From: Longimicrobiales bacterium
GTDB lineage: Bacteria > Gemmatimonadota > Gemmatimonadetes > Longimicrobiales > Gaopeijiaceae
NCBI GenBank assembly: GCA_951828585.1
Contig: OX639991.1
Span: 3,764,001-3,828,000 of the forward strand
DNA length: 64,000 bases
Reading direction: 5' to 3'
The translations under genes were made by a program, and so were the position numbers. This document shows, piece by piece, positions 10,422 through 18,512 of this stretch. Every line of letters begins with the position of its first letter. The first letter of the stretch is position 1. Below the pieces are notes generated by a model. That model saw only the letters and a list, made by a program, of their open reading frames with translations, had not been told where the DNA came from and did no database searches.

Positions 10422-11051
10422 TCATCGGTTGAAGCGGTTCATCGCGGTCTCGATGCCTTCCCCCGCCCATACCGCGACCGCCTCGCTGAGTTCCGGCAGC
10501 AGGCCGACCACGACGTCCTCGTCATCCGGGGGCATCTCCGAAAGAACCCAGTCGGACAGCTCGGCGCCGGCCGGAGCGACGCCCACGCCGATCCGCAGGC
10601 GCGCGTAGTCCCGGGTCCCCAGCACGCCGGTTACCGACCTGAGTCCCTTGTGGCCCCCCGTCCCGCCGCCTGGCCGGAACCGGACCCGGCCCACGTCGAG
10701 GTTGGCGTCGTCGGTCACCACGAGCAGGTCGCGGGCGACCTCGAACCCGTCCATCTTCCACAGCGTGGTCAGGGCCAGGCCGCTCCGGTTCATGTAGGCG
10801 CGGGGTTTGACCAGCACGATCGTCCGCCCGTCCACCTCGCCCGAGGTCTCCAGCCTCTTGCCGCTCCGTTCGAAGGACTCGAAGTCGCGGTCGTAGGCGA
10901 AGCGGTCCAGCACCCACCATCCCACGTTGTGACGGGTGCCGTCGTACTTCGGCCCGGGATTGCCCAGACCGACCACCACCTTCGTGCGCGGCGCGGGCGA
11001 ATCGGAGGCGGGAGTGTCCGCCCCGCTGTCCGGCGCACCGTGCGGGTCCAC
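10422..11051 (-). CDS. pth: Peptidyl-tRNA hydrolase
   Basis: This enzyme releases tRNA from peptidyl-tRNA that drops off the ribosome. It has 209 aa from a GTG start, with a non-conserved N-terminal extension of about 20 residues before VVVGLGNPG. The catalytic His lies in TRHNVG. RAYMNRSG, the DDANLDVG segment and GGHKGLRSV (GHNGL in most homologues) are the other family blocks. It follows rplY by 36 bp, the usual prs-rplY-pth order, so co-transcription is likely. An internal start closer to the conserved core was considered, but no ATG or GTG with a ribosome site was found there. Confidence 0.93.
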   Translation of the reverse strand: MDPHGAPDSGADTPASDSPAPRTKVVVGLGNPGPKYDGTRHNVGWWVLDRFAYDRDFESFERSGKRLETSGEVDGRTIVLVKPRAYMNRSGLALTTLWKMDGFEVARDLLVVTDDANLDVGRVRFRPGGGTGGHKGLRSVTGVLGTRDYARLRIGVGVAPAGAELSDWVLSEMPPDDEDVVVGLLPELSEAVAVWAGEGIETAMNRFNR

Positions 11052-11087
11052 TGTGTGTCGAAGGTCGCGGTGTCGTTGCAGGTGGCG

Positions 11088-11402
11088 TCACTCGTCCCCG
11101 GCGGCGTCCGGCGGGACGCGCTGGAAATCGACGTGGATGAGTTCGGGGCGATAGGGATGCATCTGGACTTCCCGGACCCGTGCGTGCTGCACCTCGCCAC
11201 CGTCCACCGACAGTTCGAAGACGGTCTCCTCGACGGGGACCGCCTGGAGCAGGTTGACAGTCTCGAATGCCTCCATGGAGACCAGCACGTTGTCGCCGCC
11301 GCCACCGTAGATGACGCCTGGCACTCGGCCGGCACGGCGCAGCTTGCGCGCAACGCCCTTTCCGGCTCCGGTGCGTGTTTCGAGGATGATTTTCGCTTCC
11401 AT
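11088..11402 (-). CDS. rplY: Ribosomal protein bL25 (short form)
   Basis: This is a 5S-rRNA-binding protein of the large subunit, 104 aa. It is the short form without the complete C-terminal CTC domain. Family features are the N-terminal GKGVARKLRRAGRVPGVIYG block and the VREVQMHP / HVDFQRV strand pair. The ATG at 11402 has no clear Shine-Dalgarno sequence. Its leader holds three tandem 9-bp units listed separately. It lies between prs and pth, the conserved context for this gene. It could also be called a general stress protein Ctc, but the length argues for plain L25. Confidence 0.9.
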   Translation of the reverse strand: MEAKIILETRTGAGKGVARKLRRAGRVPGVIYGGGGDNVLVSMEAFETVNLLQAVPVEETVFELSVDGGEVQHARVREVQMHPYRPELIHVDFQRVPPDAAGDE

Positions 11403-11410
11403 GTTTCAGT

Positions 11411-11437
11411 TTTCCGTACTTTCCGTATTTTCCGTAT
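11411..11437 (-). repeat. Three tandem 9-bp units in the rplY leader
   Basis: Read on the minus strand, the units are ATACGGAAA, ATACGGAAA and GTACGGAAA, directly before the rplY start codon, which lacks an ordinary ribosome site. The run is purine-rich. It may help ribosome entry or bind a regulator, or may be a chance slippage product in the prs-rplY spacer. Confidence 0.6.
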
Positions 11438-11471
11438 TTTGTTGAATTCGCTGCGGTTCAGGCGCGCCCTC

Positions 11472-12461
11472 TCAGGCCAGCGCGACCTTGGCCGGCCCCT
11501 TCCGGTCCCTGAGCTCGAAGAGCTTGCTCACGGACGCATTGGAGTGGATGTAGGAGATGGCCCGGGCCAGCAGATCGGCCACCGACAGGATCTTCATGCG
11601 GTCGAACTGTTTGGCTTCGGGGATGAGGATCGTATTGGCGACGACGAGTTCCTCGAGGGGCGACGCCGCCAGCCGTTCGACCGCGGTGGCCGAGAGCAGG
11701 GCATGCGTGGCGGCCACGTACACGCGCTTGGCACCCCTCTCCTTGAGTGCGCCGACCGCCTGGGCGATGGTGCCCCCCGTGTCGATCATGTCGTCGGTGA
11801 TCAGACAGGTGCGCCCCTCAACCTCGCCCACCACGTTGAGGACCTCGGAAACGTTGGCGGAGGGCCGCCGCTTGTCGATGATCGCGAAGGTGGCGCCGAG
11901 ACGCTTGGCGAAGCCCCGCGCCATCTTCCCCGAACCCACGTCCGGGGCGACCACCACCAGGTTCGTGAACTGCTTGCCGCGGAAGTACTCGGTGAAGACC
12001 GGCGCCGCGTAGAGGTGGTCGACGGGGATGTCGAAAAAGCCCTGGATCTGGTGCTGGTGAAAGTCGATGCTGACCAGGCGGTCGGCCCCGGCGGCGGTGA
12101 TCAGATTCGCCTCCAGCTTGGCGCCGATCGAGACCCGGGGCTGGTCCTTGCGGTCCTGCCGCCCGTACCCGAAGTACGGCACCACCGCCGTCACGTGCTC
12201 GGCCGAGGCGCGCTTCGCCGCGTCGATCAGGAGCAGCAGCTCCATGATGTTGTCGGCGTTGGCCACGGTGGGCTGGATGATGAAGACGTCGCGGCCGCGG
12301 GCGTTGCGGTCGATGCGCACGAAGATCTCGCCGTCGGCGAAGTTGTGGATGGTGGCACCATCGGCCGGGGTGCCCAGCTTCTCGGCGATTTCGCGGGCCA
12401 GGGGACGGTTGGCACGCCCCGCGAGGAGGAGGAGTGGGCCGCGTACGGGTGAAGCTTCCAT
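11472..12461 (-). CDS. prs: Ribose-phosphate pyrophosphokinase (PRPP synthase)
   Basis: This enzyme makes PRPP from ribose 5-phosphate and ATP for nucleotide, His and Trp synthesis. It has 329 aa, normal for class I. The signature FADGEIFVRI, the HQHQIQGFF block, VVAPDVGSGKMARGF and the PRPP loop ITDDMIDTGGTI are all present. It is the first gene of the run prs-rplY-pth-hppA on the minus strand. The start at 12461 gives a 6-7 residue extension before the conserved LLLLAGRAN core and has no strong ribosome site, so a slightly different start is possible. Confidence 0.95.
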   Translation of the reverse strand: MEASPVRGPLLLLAGRANRPLAREIAEKLGTPADGATIHNFADGEIFVRIDRNARGRDVFIIQPTVANADNIMELLLLIDAAKRASAEHVTAVVPYFGYGRQDRKDQPRVSIGAKLEANLITAAGADRLVSIDFHQHQIQGFFDIPVDHLYAAPVFTEYFRGKQFTNLVVVAPDVGSGKMARGFAKRLGATFAIIDKRRPSANVSEVLNVVGEVEGRTCLITDDMIDTGGTIAQAVGALKERGAKRVYVAATHALLSATAVERLAASPLEELVVANTILIPEAKQFDRMKILSVADLLARAISYIHSNASVSKLFELRDRKGPAKVALA

Positions 12462-12563
12462 GACCGGTGTGGCGGGGGTTGGGGTTACGATTGCGTGACA
12501 GCCATTTAATGTAGTGAATCTGGTGTATGTGTGTGTGACAAGCCAGCGGCGCGGTACACTGCC

Positions 12564-14435
12564 CTACCGCACCGTAAAGCCGCGTCGCCCTTCAAGCGAC
12601 GAATGTCCCCTGGCCGTCACCTCGATCACCACCTCGTACCGCCCCGGATCGAGGTCCGGCAGGCCGATCGAGAAGGTCCGGAAGAGAGGTCCCCGCCTTT
12701 CGGGTCCGCCTTCCTCCCAGCCGATCATGACCTGCTCCTTGGCTCCCCCAATGCCCAGCCAGCGAACCGCCCGCGTGAAGAAGCCTTCGTCCCGCTTCTC
12801 CACCCACGCCCTGAAGTCCACCAGTTCGGACGGGGAACGCAGTCCGTAGACTTCGAAGGCCAGCGTCAGCGGCTCGCCGCCCGCAACCTCGGTGGATGTC
12901 CTCAGCACCTCCGCAACCTCCTCCGGACCGGCCGGCTCGGCTCCCGTCTCGAGGAGCAGCAGGTCGGAGAGGGCGACGAGATCGGGCATGATTTGCCGGA
13001 ACCCCATGCCCGCGCGCAAGCGCCAAGCGCGGCGCGACTCCGGCGACCACGCCTCCAGGCTCACGACGCCCCAGTTTGCCCACGGAGCGAGCGCGGAGAG
13101 GCGAACGGCGCCGCCGGAGGCGATGGTGGTGCGCACGTCGACATCCAGTGCGCCGTCCTGTTCGACGAAGAGGCCGACGCGGAGCAGCGGCGAGGCGGGC
13201 GTTCCCGGACCGGATCCCCGAATGCCGCCGTCGATGATCCGATTCCGAATCTCCGCCGGATCCGCGGGTGCTCCCGGCGCCGCTGCCACCGGTTCCACCC
13301 GCGGCAATTCCGAGACGCCCAACACCATGATCCCGTCTCGCCTCCAGAACCGGCCGATCTGCCCTTCCAGAACACCAAGCGAATCGAGGTACGGCGGCGC
13401 GTACTTGCTGCGCGCATGGCCATCCGGTATCTCCCACACGAACGACTCCACCCTCCCCTGCCCCCAGTCGAGGAGTTCGCGCGGGGGAAAGGCCCGGAAA
13501 TCGCCCGGGTAGTCGTGCCCCGACACCGAGTAGCCGCGCCCGCCGCCGGTGGACCACGACCGCTCCCACGCGATCGGCCAGCCGTATCGCACGGTGACGC
13601 GGGTCAGGTCATCGCCCCAGAGCAGCTGATACGGGTTGCGCGCCTCCTCGGAGCTCATGGAGTAGCTCCAGCGGCTCAGGTGACCGGTCCAGCGGTCGTT
13701 GCCCGGCGCCAGGAAGAGCGGATCGGCCAGCATCCACAGACGGTCCATGGCCGCGGCCGAGTCCGCCTGATCGGCGAGCCAGCGGCGGAGGTCCCGGTCC
13801 AGAACCGGTGCGGGATCGGTCCAGTCGGCGAAGGTGCGGGCGGGCATGGCGTCCAGCGCCCGCCGAAAGGCCTGCTCCGCGCCGCGAATGTTCTGCTGAT
13901 GGTGGCGCACGTAGCCCAGGTAGGCGTCGCACCGCCAGCGCTTCGGAAGTCCGCATCGCTCCGCCAGCGACGCGGCTTCCCCCAGATGCCCGCCTTCGAC
14001 CAGGTAGCGGATGCGCTGGCCGAACACCCAGTGGTCGCCCGGGATCTCGCGGGCCAGTGAGTCGAGCGCCGCCAGCAACCCGTCGCGCAACGCGACGATC
14101 TCCTCCGGTTCGTCCCGGGGCGTCCAGTCGTCGTCGCCATCGTCCCAGATGCACATCCGCCCGATGATGTCGTCGCACTCCGGCCGGCCCCCGCCCAGAG
14201 TGCTGGGCAGGTGGCGCGCCCGGCTGGTCTCGAAGCGCGACTGGAGTTTGCGGGCGCGCGCGCGGATGTCGGCGGAGTCGGGAGAGGAAGCGCGCTGGAG
14301 TGGAGCGCCTTGGGCCGTGCCGGACACAATCGCGGCGACGGGCACGTAGGGGTCCGCATCCGGTGGGACGCCGTGGAGAACGTCGCCTCCGGAGAGGGCC
14401 AGAGCGGCAACCGTCAGTGCGGAGGAGATCGGCAT
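12564..14435 (-). CDS. Exported hypothetical protein (GWxTD-like / TPR-like)
   Basis: This is a 623-aa protein from ATG 14435, with a signal-like N-terminus (MPISSALTVAALALSGG); an earlier in-frame ATG at 14513 would add 26 residues. I do not recognise a named family. The first half has helical, repeat-like sequence around residues 130-240 (AEQAFRRALDAMP resembles a TPR helix pair). Next come ADPLFLAPGNDRW and VTVRYGWPIAWER, blocks that resemble GWxTD-domain proteins of deep-branching bacteria. The C-terminal ~250 residues look beta-rich. An envelope location is likely. It is monocistronic, with the divergent gene at 14528. Confidence 0.6.
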   Translation of the reverse strand: MPISSALTVAALALSGGDVLHGVPPDADPYVPVAAIVSGTAQGAPLQRASSPDSADIRARARKLQSRFETSRARHLPSTLGGGRPECDDIIGRMCIWDDGDDDWTPRDEPEEIVALRDGLLAALDSLAREIPGDHWVFGQRIRYLVEGGHLGEAASLAERCGLPKRWRCDAYLGYVRHHQQNIRGAEQAFRRALDAMPARTFADWTDPAPVLDRDLRRWLADQADSAAAMDRLWMLADPLFLAPGNDRWTGHLSRWSYSMSSEEARNPYQLLWGDDLTRVTVRYGWPIAWERSWSTGGGRGYSVSGHDYPGDFRAFPPRELLDWGQGRVESFVWEIPDGHARSKYAPPYLDSLGVLEGQIGRFWRRDGIMVLGVSELPRVEPVAAAPGAPADPAEIRNRIIDGGIRGSGPGTPASPLLRVGLFVEQDGALDVDVRTTIASGGAVRLSALAPWANWGVVSLEAWSPESRRAWRLRAGMGFRQIMPDLVALSDLLLLETGAEPAGPEEVAEVLRTSTEVAGGEPLTLAFEVYGLRSPSELVDFRAWVEKRDEGFFTRAVRWLGIGGAKEQVMIGWEEGGPERRGPLFRTFSIGLPDLDPGRYEVVIEVTARGHSSLEGRRGFTVR

Positions 14436-14527
14436 AGTGGCCCGAAACCTTGGGGCGGCGCGGGGTCCCGGCAACGGGGCGACGGCGGCCACCCGTGAAA
14501 TCGCATACAACATGGAGGATCGAAGAC

Positions 14528-14905
14528 ATGGATACCATGGACAACAATCGTCCCGTCAAGCCCTCACCCGGAGTCACCTTGCGCGACTTCGTGGTCTTTC
14601 AGTCCAAGCTTGTCCTGGACGGCGTGAAGGACCTCCTCCTGCTCAACCTGTCGGTGATCGCCATCGTCTTCGACACGGTTTCCGGCCGGGTGAAACACCC
14701 CCGGCTGTTCTACGGGGTCGTGCGGCTCAGCCGCCGCTTCGAAACGTGGCTCAAGCTGCACCGCCTGCGCGGCGCCAGGATCGACGACGAGGAAGGGACG
14801 ATATTGGAGGAGTTGATCGACGAGGCGCCGGACGCGGACCGGCTGGCGGACGAGTTCGAAAGGCTGGTGCGGAGGGAGGTGGCGGGGATTCGGGGGCGGG
14901 TGTAG
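14528..14905 (+). CDS. Hypothetical protein, 125 aa
   Basis: The function is not recognised. ATG 14528 is preceded by GGAGGA about 8 nt upstream, which makes it the best start. The protein has one hydrophobic segment (residues ~28-45, KDLLLLNLSVIAIVFD), then a basic stretch with RLSRRFETWLKLHR and an acidic helical C-terminus. It looks like a small membrane-associated helical protein. It is divergent from the large exported protein gene and lies 86 bp before the AbrB/VapC pair. Confidence 0.65.
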   Translation: MDTMDNNRPVKPSPGVTLRDFVVFQSKLVLDGVKDLLLLNLSVIAIVFDTVSGRVKHPRLFYGVVRLSRRFETWLKLHRLRGARIDDEEGTILEELIDEAPDADRLADEFERLVRREVAGIRGRV

Positions 14906-14913
14906 CACCTTCA

Positions 14914-14973
14914 CTTACCGTGGTGAAACGCTTACCTTTTTGCGATAAGTAAGGCGATACCGCACACTGTAAG
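14914..14973 (+). promoter_or_regulatory. Candidate operator for the AbrB/VapC pair
   Basis: Four short half-sites precede the antitoxin gene: CTTAC at 14914 and 14931, then the inverted GTAAG at 14949 and 14969. The last two lie within a repeated TAAGGCGA spaced 20 bp apart. VapB/AbrB antitoxins normally autoregulate through palindromic sites just upstream, so this array is a plausible operator overlapping the promoter. It is based on symmetry alone. Confidence 0.4.
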
Positions 14974-14991
14974 GCGAACGGAGGCGTGACC

Positions 14992-15225
14992 ATGCTCGAA
15001 TCCGCGGTAACGAAAAAGGGACAGACGACGCTCCCCAAGCCCGTCAGGGACACGCTGGGCGTACGGGCCGGCGACCGCGTGCGCTACCTCGTTCTTGACG
15101 GCGAGGTGCGCATTCTGCCCGTGCGCCCCATCCGTCGGCTGTTCGGCGCACTGAAACACGACGGGCCACCCGTTACAGTGGAGGAAATGAAGCGGGCGGT
15201 GGCCGACGGGGCATCCGAGGAATGA
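14992..15225 (+). CDS. AbrB/MazE/SpoVT-type antitoxin (VapB-like)
   Basis: This is a 77-aa DNA-binding antitoxin. The swapped-hairpin motif is visible in VTKKGQTTLPKPVRDTLGV followed by AGDRVRYLV. The C-terminal half (residues ~42-77) should wrap the toxin. I chose ATG 14992 over the in-frame GTG at 14986 because GGAGG ends 7 nt before it. The stop overlaps the start of the PIN toxin gene (ATGA), which gives translational coupling. Proteins of this type repress their own operon and neutralise the partner RNase. Confidence 0.88.
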   Translation: MLESAVTKKGQTTLPKPVRDTLGVRAGDRVRYLVLDGEVRILPVRPIRRLFGALKHDGPPVTVEEMKRAVADGASEE

Positions 15226-15617
15226 TCGCCCTCGACACCAACGTGCTCGCTCGCTACCTGGTGCGCGACGACGAACGGCAGGCGGAGTCCGCTCGCGCCC
15301 TGTTGGAATCCCTCACGACCGAACGCACAGGGTATGCCTGCCGCGAGGTTGTCGTCGAGCTCGTGTGGGTCCTGGAACGGGCCTACGGGGTTTCCCGCGA
15401 ACGCATTGCGGCGATTCTGCAGGAACTCGTGGCGACACAGAGTCTCGTTGTCGAGGCCGCGCACGATGTGGCCCGAGCCGCGTTCCGCTACCAGGCGGGT
15501 GGCCCGGGATTCTCGGATCTGATGATCCTTGCCGCGGCGGAGCGGTCTGGAGCGCGGCCGCTGTATACCTTTGACCGGAAGGCGGCGCGACTGGAGGGTG
15601 TCGAATTGCTGCGATGA
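15222..15617 (+). CDS. vapC: PIN-domain ribonuclease toxin (VapC-like)
   Basis: This is a 131-aa PIN-domain toxin, probably a Mg-dependent RNase cutting tRNA or rRNA. The acidic active-site set is present: Asp5 (ALDTNV), a Glu at 42/46 (REVVVEL), Asp99 (GFSDLM) and Asp118 (YTFDRKA). Length and motif spacing are typical. It is expressed from the upstream antitoxin gene with a 4-bp overlap. The pair looks intact and potentially active. The target RNA is unknown. Confidence 0.9.
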   Translation: MIALDTNVLARYLVRDDERQAESARALLESLTTERTGYACREVVVELVWVLERAYGVSRERIAAILQELVATQSLVVEAAHDVARAAFRYQAGGPGFSDLMILAAAERSGARPLYTFDRKAARLEGVELLR

Positions 15618-15740
15618 GGACCGACAGCTTCACGCTCCGCCGCCAGACAGCCCGTGGGCCAAATCCCTCCGGGCCAGCCCCGGCGCCTCACCGCTCTCGG
15701 TGCTCAGGCGGCTTTGTCTACGGACTGATAGGGAGGACAG

Positions 15741-15811
15741 TTGGCCCGGGTGGAGTCGAACCACCACCCCCGGTTCCAAAGACCGGTGTCCTGCCGTTAG
15801 ACGACGGGCCA
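15741..15811 (-). tRNA. tRNA-Gln (UUG)
   Basis: On the minus strand a full cloverleaf can be drawn. The acceptor stem TGGCCCG pairs with CGGGCCA. The anticodon stem CCGGT/ACCGG holds the loop CTTTGGA with anticodon TTG. The T-arm has GGTTCGACTCC. It has 71 nt with A as discriminator, and no encoded CCA follows. It stands alone between vapC and the beta-propeller genes. Confidence 0.95.
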
Positions 15812-15886
15812 GTTTGCGCGAGGCGCGGATGGGAGACGCCGGAATGGTAGCGGAGGGGGGTAGCGGGGTGTCAAGGCGGCGGGGGT

Positions 15887-17068
15887 TCACGGCGGTGGGT
15901 TCGCCTCTTTCCGAATCCGAAGAACGAGCAGGTGCTCCACGTCCATCGAGTCACGGCCCACACCGAGGACCTCCCTGTCCCGGAGCGAAAGAAGCCGCTT
16001 GCCCGGGCCGAGGTTGAAGGTGCCGAGCGTCTTCCCGTTGCGGTCCAGAAGAGACCACTCGACGATGTCCTCCGACCAGTGAGCGTAATGCCCGATGAGC
16101 GTCTCGGATCCGTCGCTGATCACCGCGGAATAGAAGGGTCGCGGCACTGACCCGCCCCACACGTCGACCGACTGTCGCGCATGTGTCATGTAGTCCGAAT
16201 CGAGGTCCCGGCGTGCTCTGGCGTCGACACGTTCCCAGAACCGATCCATCTCCGCCTCCGACGCGGGGGTGGGCGGAGAAGCCGGCCGCAGGGTCCGCGC
16301 CGCGTGTCCGCCCCAGTCGAATGACATCACACGACCATCCCTCGCATCCGCGGCGACGACTCCGGTAAGCGTCAGATCGTAGACTTCCCACGCTGCAAAC
16401 GCCGGCATCCCTACCCGAATCCCGTCGCTCGCGTTCCAGGAGACGAGAAGTTCGCCGCTCGGAACCTCGACCGGCGTCTCAATCGCGGTCTCGGGGTCGT
16501 CCACCCGATAGAATTCGACCGTGTCTCGCAGGACCCGCATGGCATTCTCCCGGTCCGGGGGTGGCCCTCTCTCCGCAGTCACCACCGGGGCTCCGTCAGC
16601 GGTGAATGCAACCTGCTGAGGTATTCCGGGCAGGGTCCGGAGCGACCAGGTCCCGACCGAAGATTGCCGATGGAACAGCAACACCGCCCTCGTATCAAGG
16701 AGGAGAATCGAATCACCCTTCGTGTCCAGGTCCCGCAACGCCTGAAACTCGCCGGGACCCTCTCCCATCCGGCTGACGGTCCCCACCAGGTCTCCCGCTG
16801 TATTCAGCAGCAGCACTTCTGAGGGCCACATGTTCATCACGACCAGGTTGTCGTCGGGCCCCCGCCGCACGCATTCGACGGAATGCAGGAGGTCGCTGTG
16901 GATGACGGCGACGGTGTCGAGCGTGAGCTTCGCGGGTGGCGCGGCCGCGGCCGCGGGTTCCCGGTCGCCAGGCTCGCACCCAACCGCCGTGATCAGGAGG
17001 GAGAGGGTGGCAACGAGGCTCCACGGCAGGAGTGCCCGAACCCAGGGATCCCGCCCGTGATCATGCAT
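15887..17068 (-). CDS. 6-bladed beta-propeller lipoprotein
   Basis: This is a secreted lipoprotein of 393 aa. ATG 17068 gives MHDHGRDPWVR, a hydrophobic core and the lipobox TAVGC. Upstream in-frame starts would overlap the preceding gene and give no signal. The propeller signature MGEGPGEF lies near residue 105, followed by repeated strand units. It follows the related gene at 17077 with 8 bp between, so the two form an operon of paralogues. The ligand and role of this group are unknown. NHL-like propellers often bind peptides or sugars. Confidence 0.75.
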   Translation of the reverse strand: MHDHGRDPWVRALLPWSLVATLSLLITAVGCEPGDREPAAAAAPPAKLTLDTVAVIHSDLLHSVECVRRGPDDNLVVMNMWPSEVLLLNTAGDLVGTVSRMGEGPGEFQALRDLDTKGDSILLLDTRAVLLFHRQSSVGTWSLRTLPGIPQQVAFTADGAPVVTAERGPPPDRENAMRVLRDTVEFYRVDDPETAIETPVEVPSGELLVSWNASDGIRVGMPAFAAWEVYDLTLTGVVAADARDGRVMSFDWGGHAARTLRPASPPTPASEAEMDRFWERVDARARRDLDSDYMTHARQSVDVWGGSVPRPFYSAVISDGSETLIGHYAHWSEDIVEWSLLDRNGKTLGTFNLGPGKRLLSLRDREVLGVGRDSMDVEHLLVLRIRKEANPPP

Positions 17069-17076
17069 GTCAAGCG

Positions 17077-18324
17077 TCACCCCGCAGGCGGCAGGAGCCG
17101 CAAGCCCACCACGTACTGAACGCCCAGGTCGTCGCTTCGGTAGCCCCAGACATGGGTATCCGTGGCATCCATGGCCGTGAACCCGGACGGCACCAGGATC
17201 TTGCGGACCCCGCCCGGGCCGTCGTTCCTCCACACGGTGTACCAGACATTGAGCGAATCCTCCCTCTCGAACCCGCTGAACCAGATCTCCCCCGAGGCGG
17301 TTCCGCGAACACGCACGGCCCCGGGCAGGAATTCGGGAAGGTAGAGTGCCTCCTCGACCGCGGCCCGCATGGTCTCGGCGGTTCGTCCCGGGCGGCCCCG
17401 GGACATCGCTTCGATGACGTTCCCTGCCATATCGGGAGTGAGCGTGACCGGAGGTGGCGAAAGGCGACGGTGCCAGGCCGTATCGCCATCGGCCGCGATC
17501 TCCGCCAGATCCACCACGCCGGGTTCAAGATTCCTTCGAACGACCACCACACTTCCGGCAACGGGGTCGAACCACGTCAGGTCATAGTCTCCGAAGATCT
17601 GCTCCGACTGGATGCCCCCGAAGGCCGGTGTCCCCTCCGGGGCGATGACGAGGGCGCGGTTGCGGGTGTCCAGGACGGCAACCGTGTCCAGGCCCCACTG
17701 TCCGTCCTCCTCCGAGAGGCGCACAACTGGCAGCGACTCGATCGGAGGATTGCCGTCGAATCCCCACATCTCGAGCGGCGAGAACTTCGGTATCGCGAAC
17801 ACCGAGCCATTCTCGAGCAGGGCCGTGTACCTGAGTCCGGCGCCCCCCGAGAGGCTGGCCGGAAATGGAATCGTCTCAACGAAGGTTCCGTCATCGGAAA
17901 ACGACGTGAATCGTTGGCCCCGGTCGTCTCTTGCGAAGAATCCCGCGGGGTGGACCTGGACGCCGAACATGCCTGCAAACTCGCCCGGCCCCTCTCCGGG
18001 TCTCCCCACGTTTCGGAGCAGCGAACCATCGGGCGTCCAGATGGTTGCCCGCACCGAAACGGCTTCCACGACGAGGATGCGATCACCGTCCCCCAGGACG
18101 CGCACCGCGCTGATGAGGCTGAAGCTGGCGTCGGAAGTGCCGCCGACCCCTTCTCCGAACTCGAATTCCGGCTCCGTGGTCCACGGGTCACCGAAGTCGG
18201 ACACGGTAGCCGCGGGTTGCCGGTCGCAGGTTGCCAGCGACAAGGCCGCCACCGGAACCAGTAGGCGGACGCCGAAATGCCGACCCCTGCTCAACGCTGC
18301 GCCGTCGAGACAAGACCCTTCCAT
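17077..18324 (-). CDS. 6-bladed beta-propeller lipoprotein
   Basis: This is a secreted lipoprotein of 415 aa. ATG 18324 has GGGAGG about 9 nt upstream and starts MEGSCLDG, with the lipobox SLATC ending the signal. The long in-frame extension further upstream looks non-coding. TEPEFEFG after the signal and RPGEGPGEF near residue 105 are shared with the protein of 41785-43002 (TEPEFRFG, GDGPGEF), which suggests a subfamily. The C-terminal MDATDTHVWGY block is also shared with that protein (SDATSTHVWGF). It is the first gene of a two-gene operon with 15887-17068. The function is unknown. Confidence 0.78.
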   Translation of the reverse strand: MEGSCLDGAALSRGRHFGVRLLVPVAALSLATCDRQPAATVSDFGDPWTTEPEFEFGEGVGGTSDASFSLISAVRVLGDGDRILVVEAVSVRATIWTPDGSLLRNVGRPGEGPGEFAGMFGVQVHPAGFFARDDRGQRFTSFSDDGTFVETIPFPASLSGGAGLRYTALLENGSVFAIPKFSPLEMWGFDGNPPIESLPVVRLSEEDGQWGLDTVAVLDTRNRALVIAPEGTPAFGGIQSEQIFGDYDLTWFDPVAGSVVVVRRNLEPGVVDLAEIAADGDTAWHRRLSPPPVTLTPDMAGNVIEAMSRGRPGRTAETMRAAVEEALYLPEFLPGAVRVRGTASGEIWFSGFEREDSLNVWYTVWRNDGPGGVRKILVPSGFTAMDATDTHVWGYRSDDLGVQYVVGLRLLPPAG

Positions 18325-18512
18325 CGCCTTATCCTCCCGCGTGTACCGCGTCGCAGGGCACCTGGTCGAAGCCCTGCGCCCGCACCGCATCATCAACGCT
18401 GGCAAGTTGACAGAATACTCCGCCTGACTACCCCCGGCAAACCCGGTCCGGCCCAAGTTCACAATGCCAGCGCCAAAATGGCAACCGCACATGACATTAA
18501 GTCATGTATGAT

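Noticed and set aside
10401-12452. A 683-codon plus-strand frame opposite pth, rplY and prs
   Set aside because: It covers three well-supported genes on the other strand and shows no motif or ribosome site.
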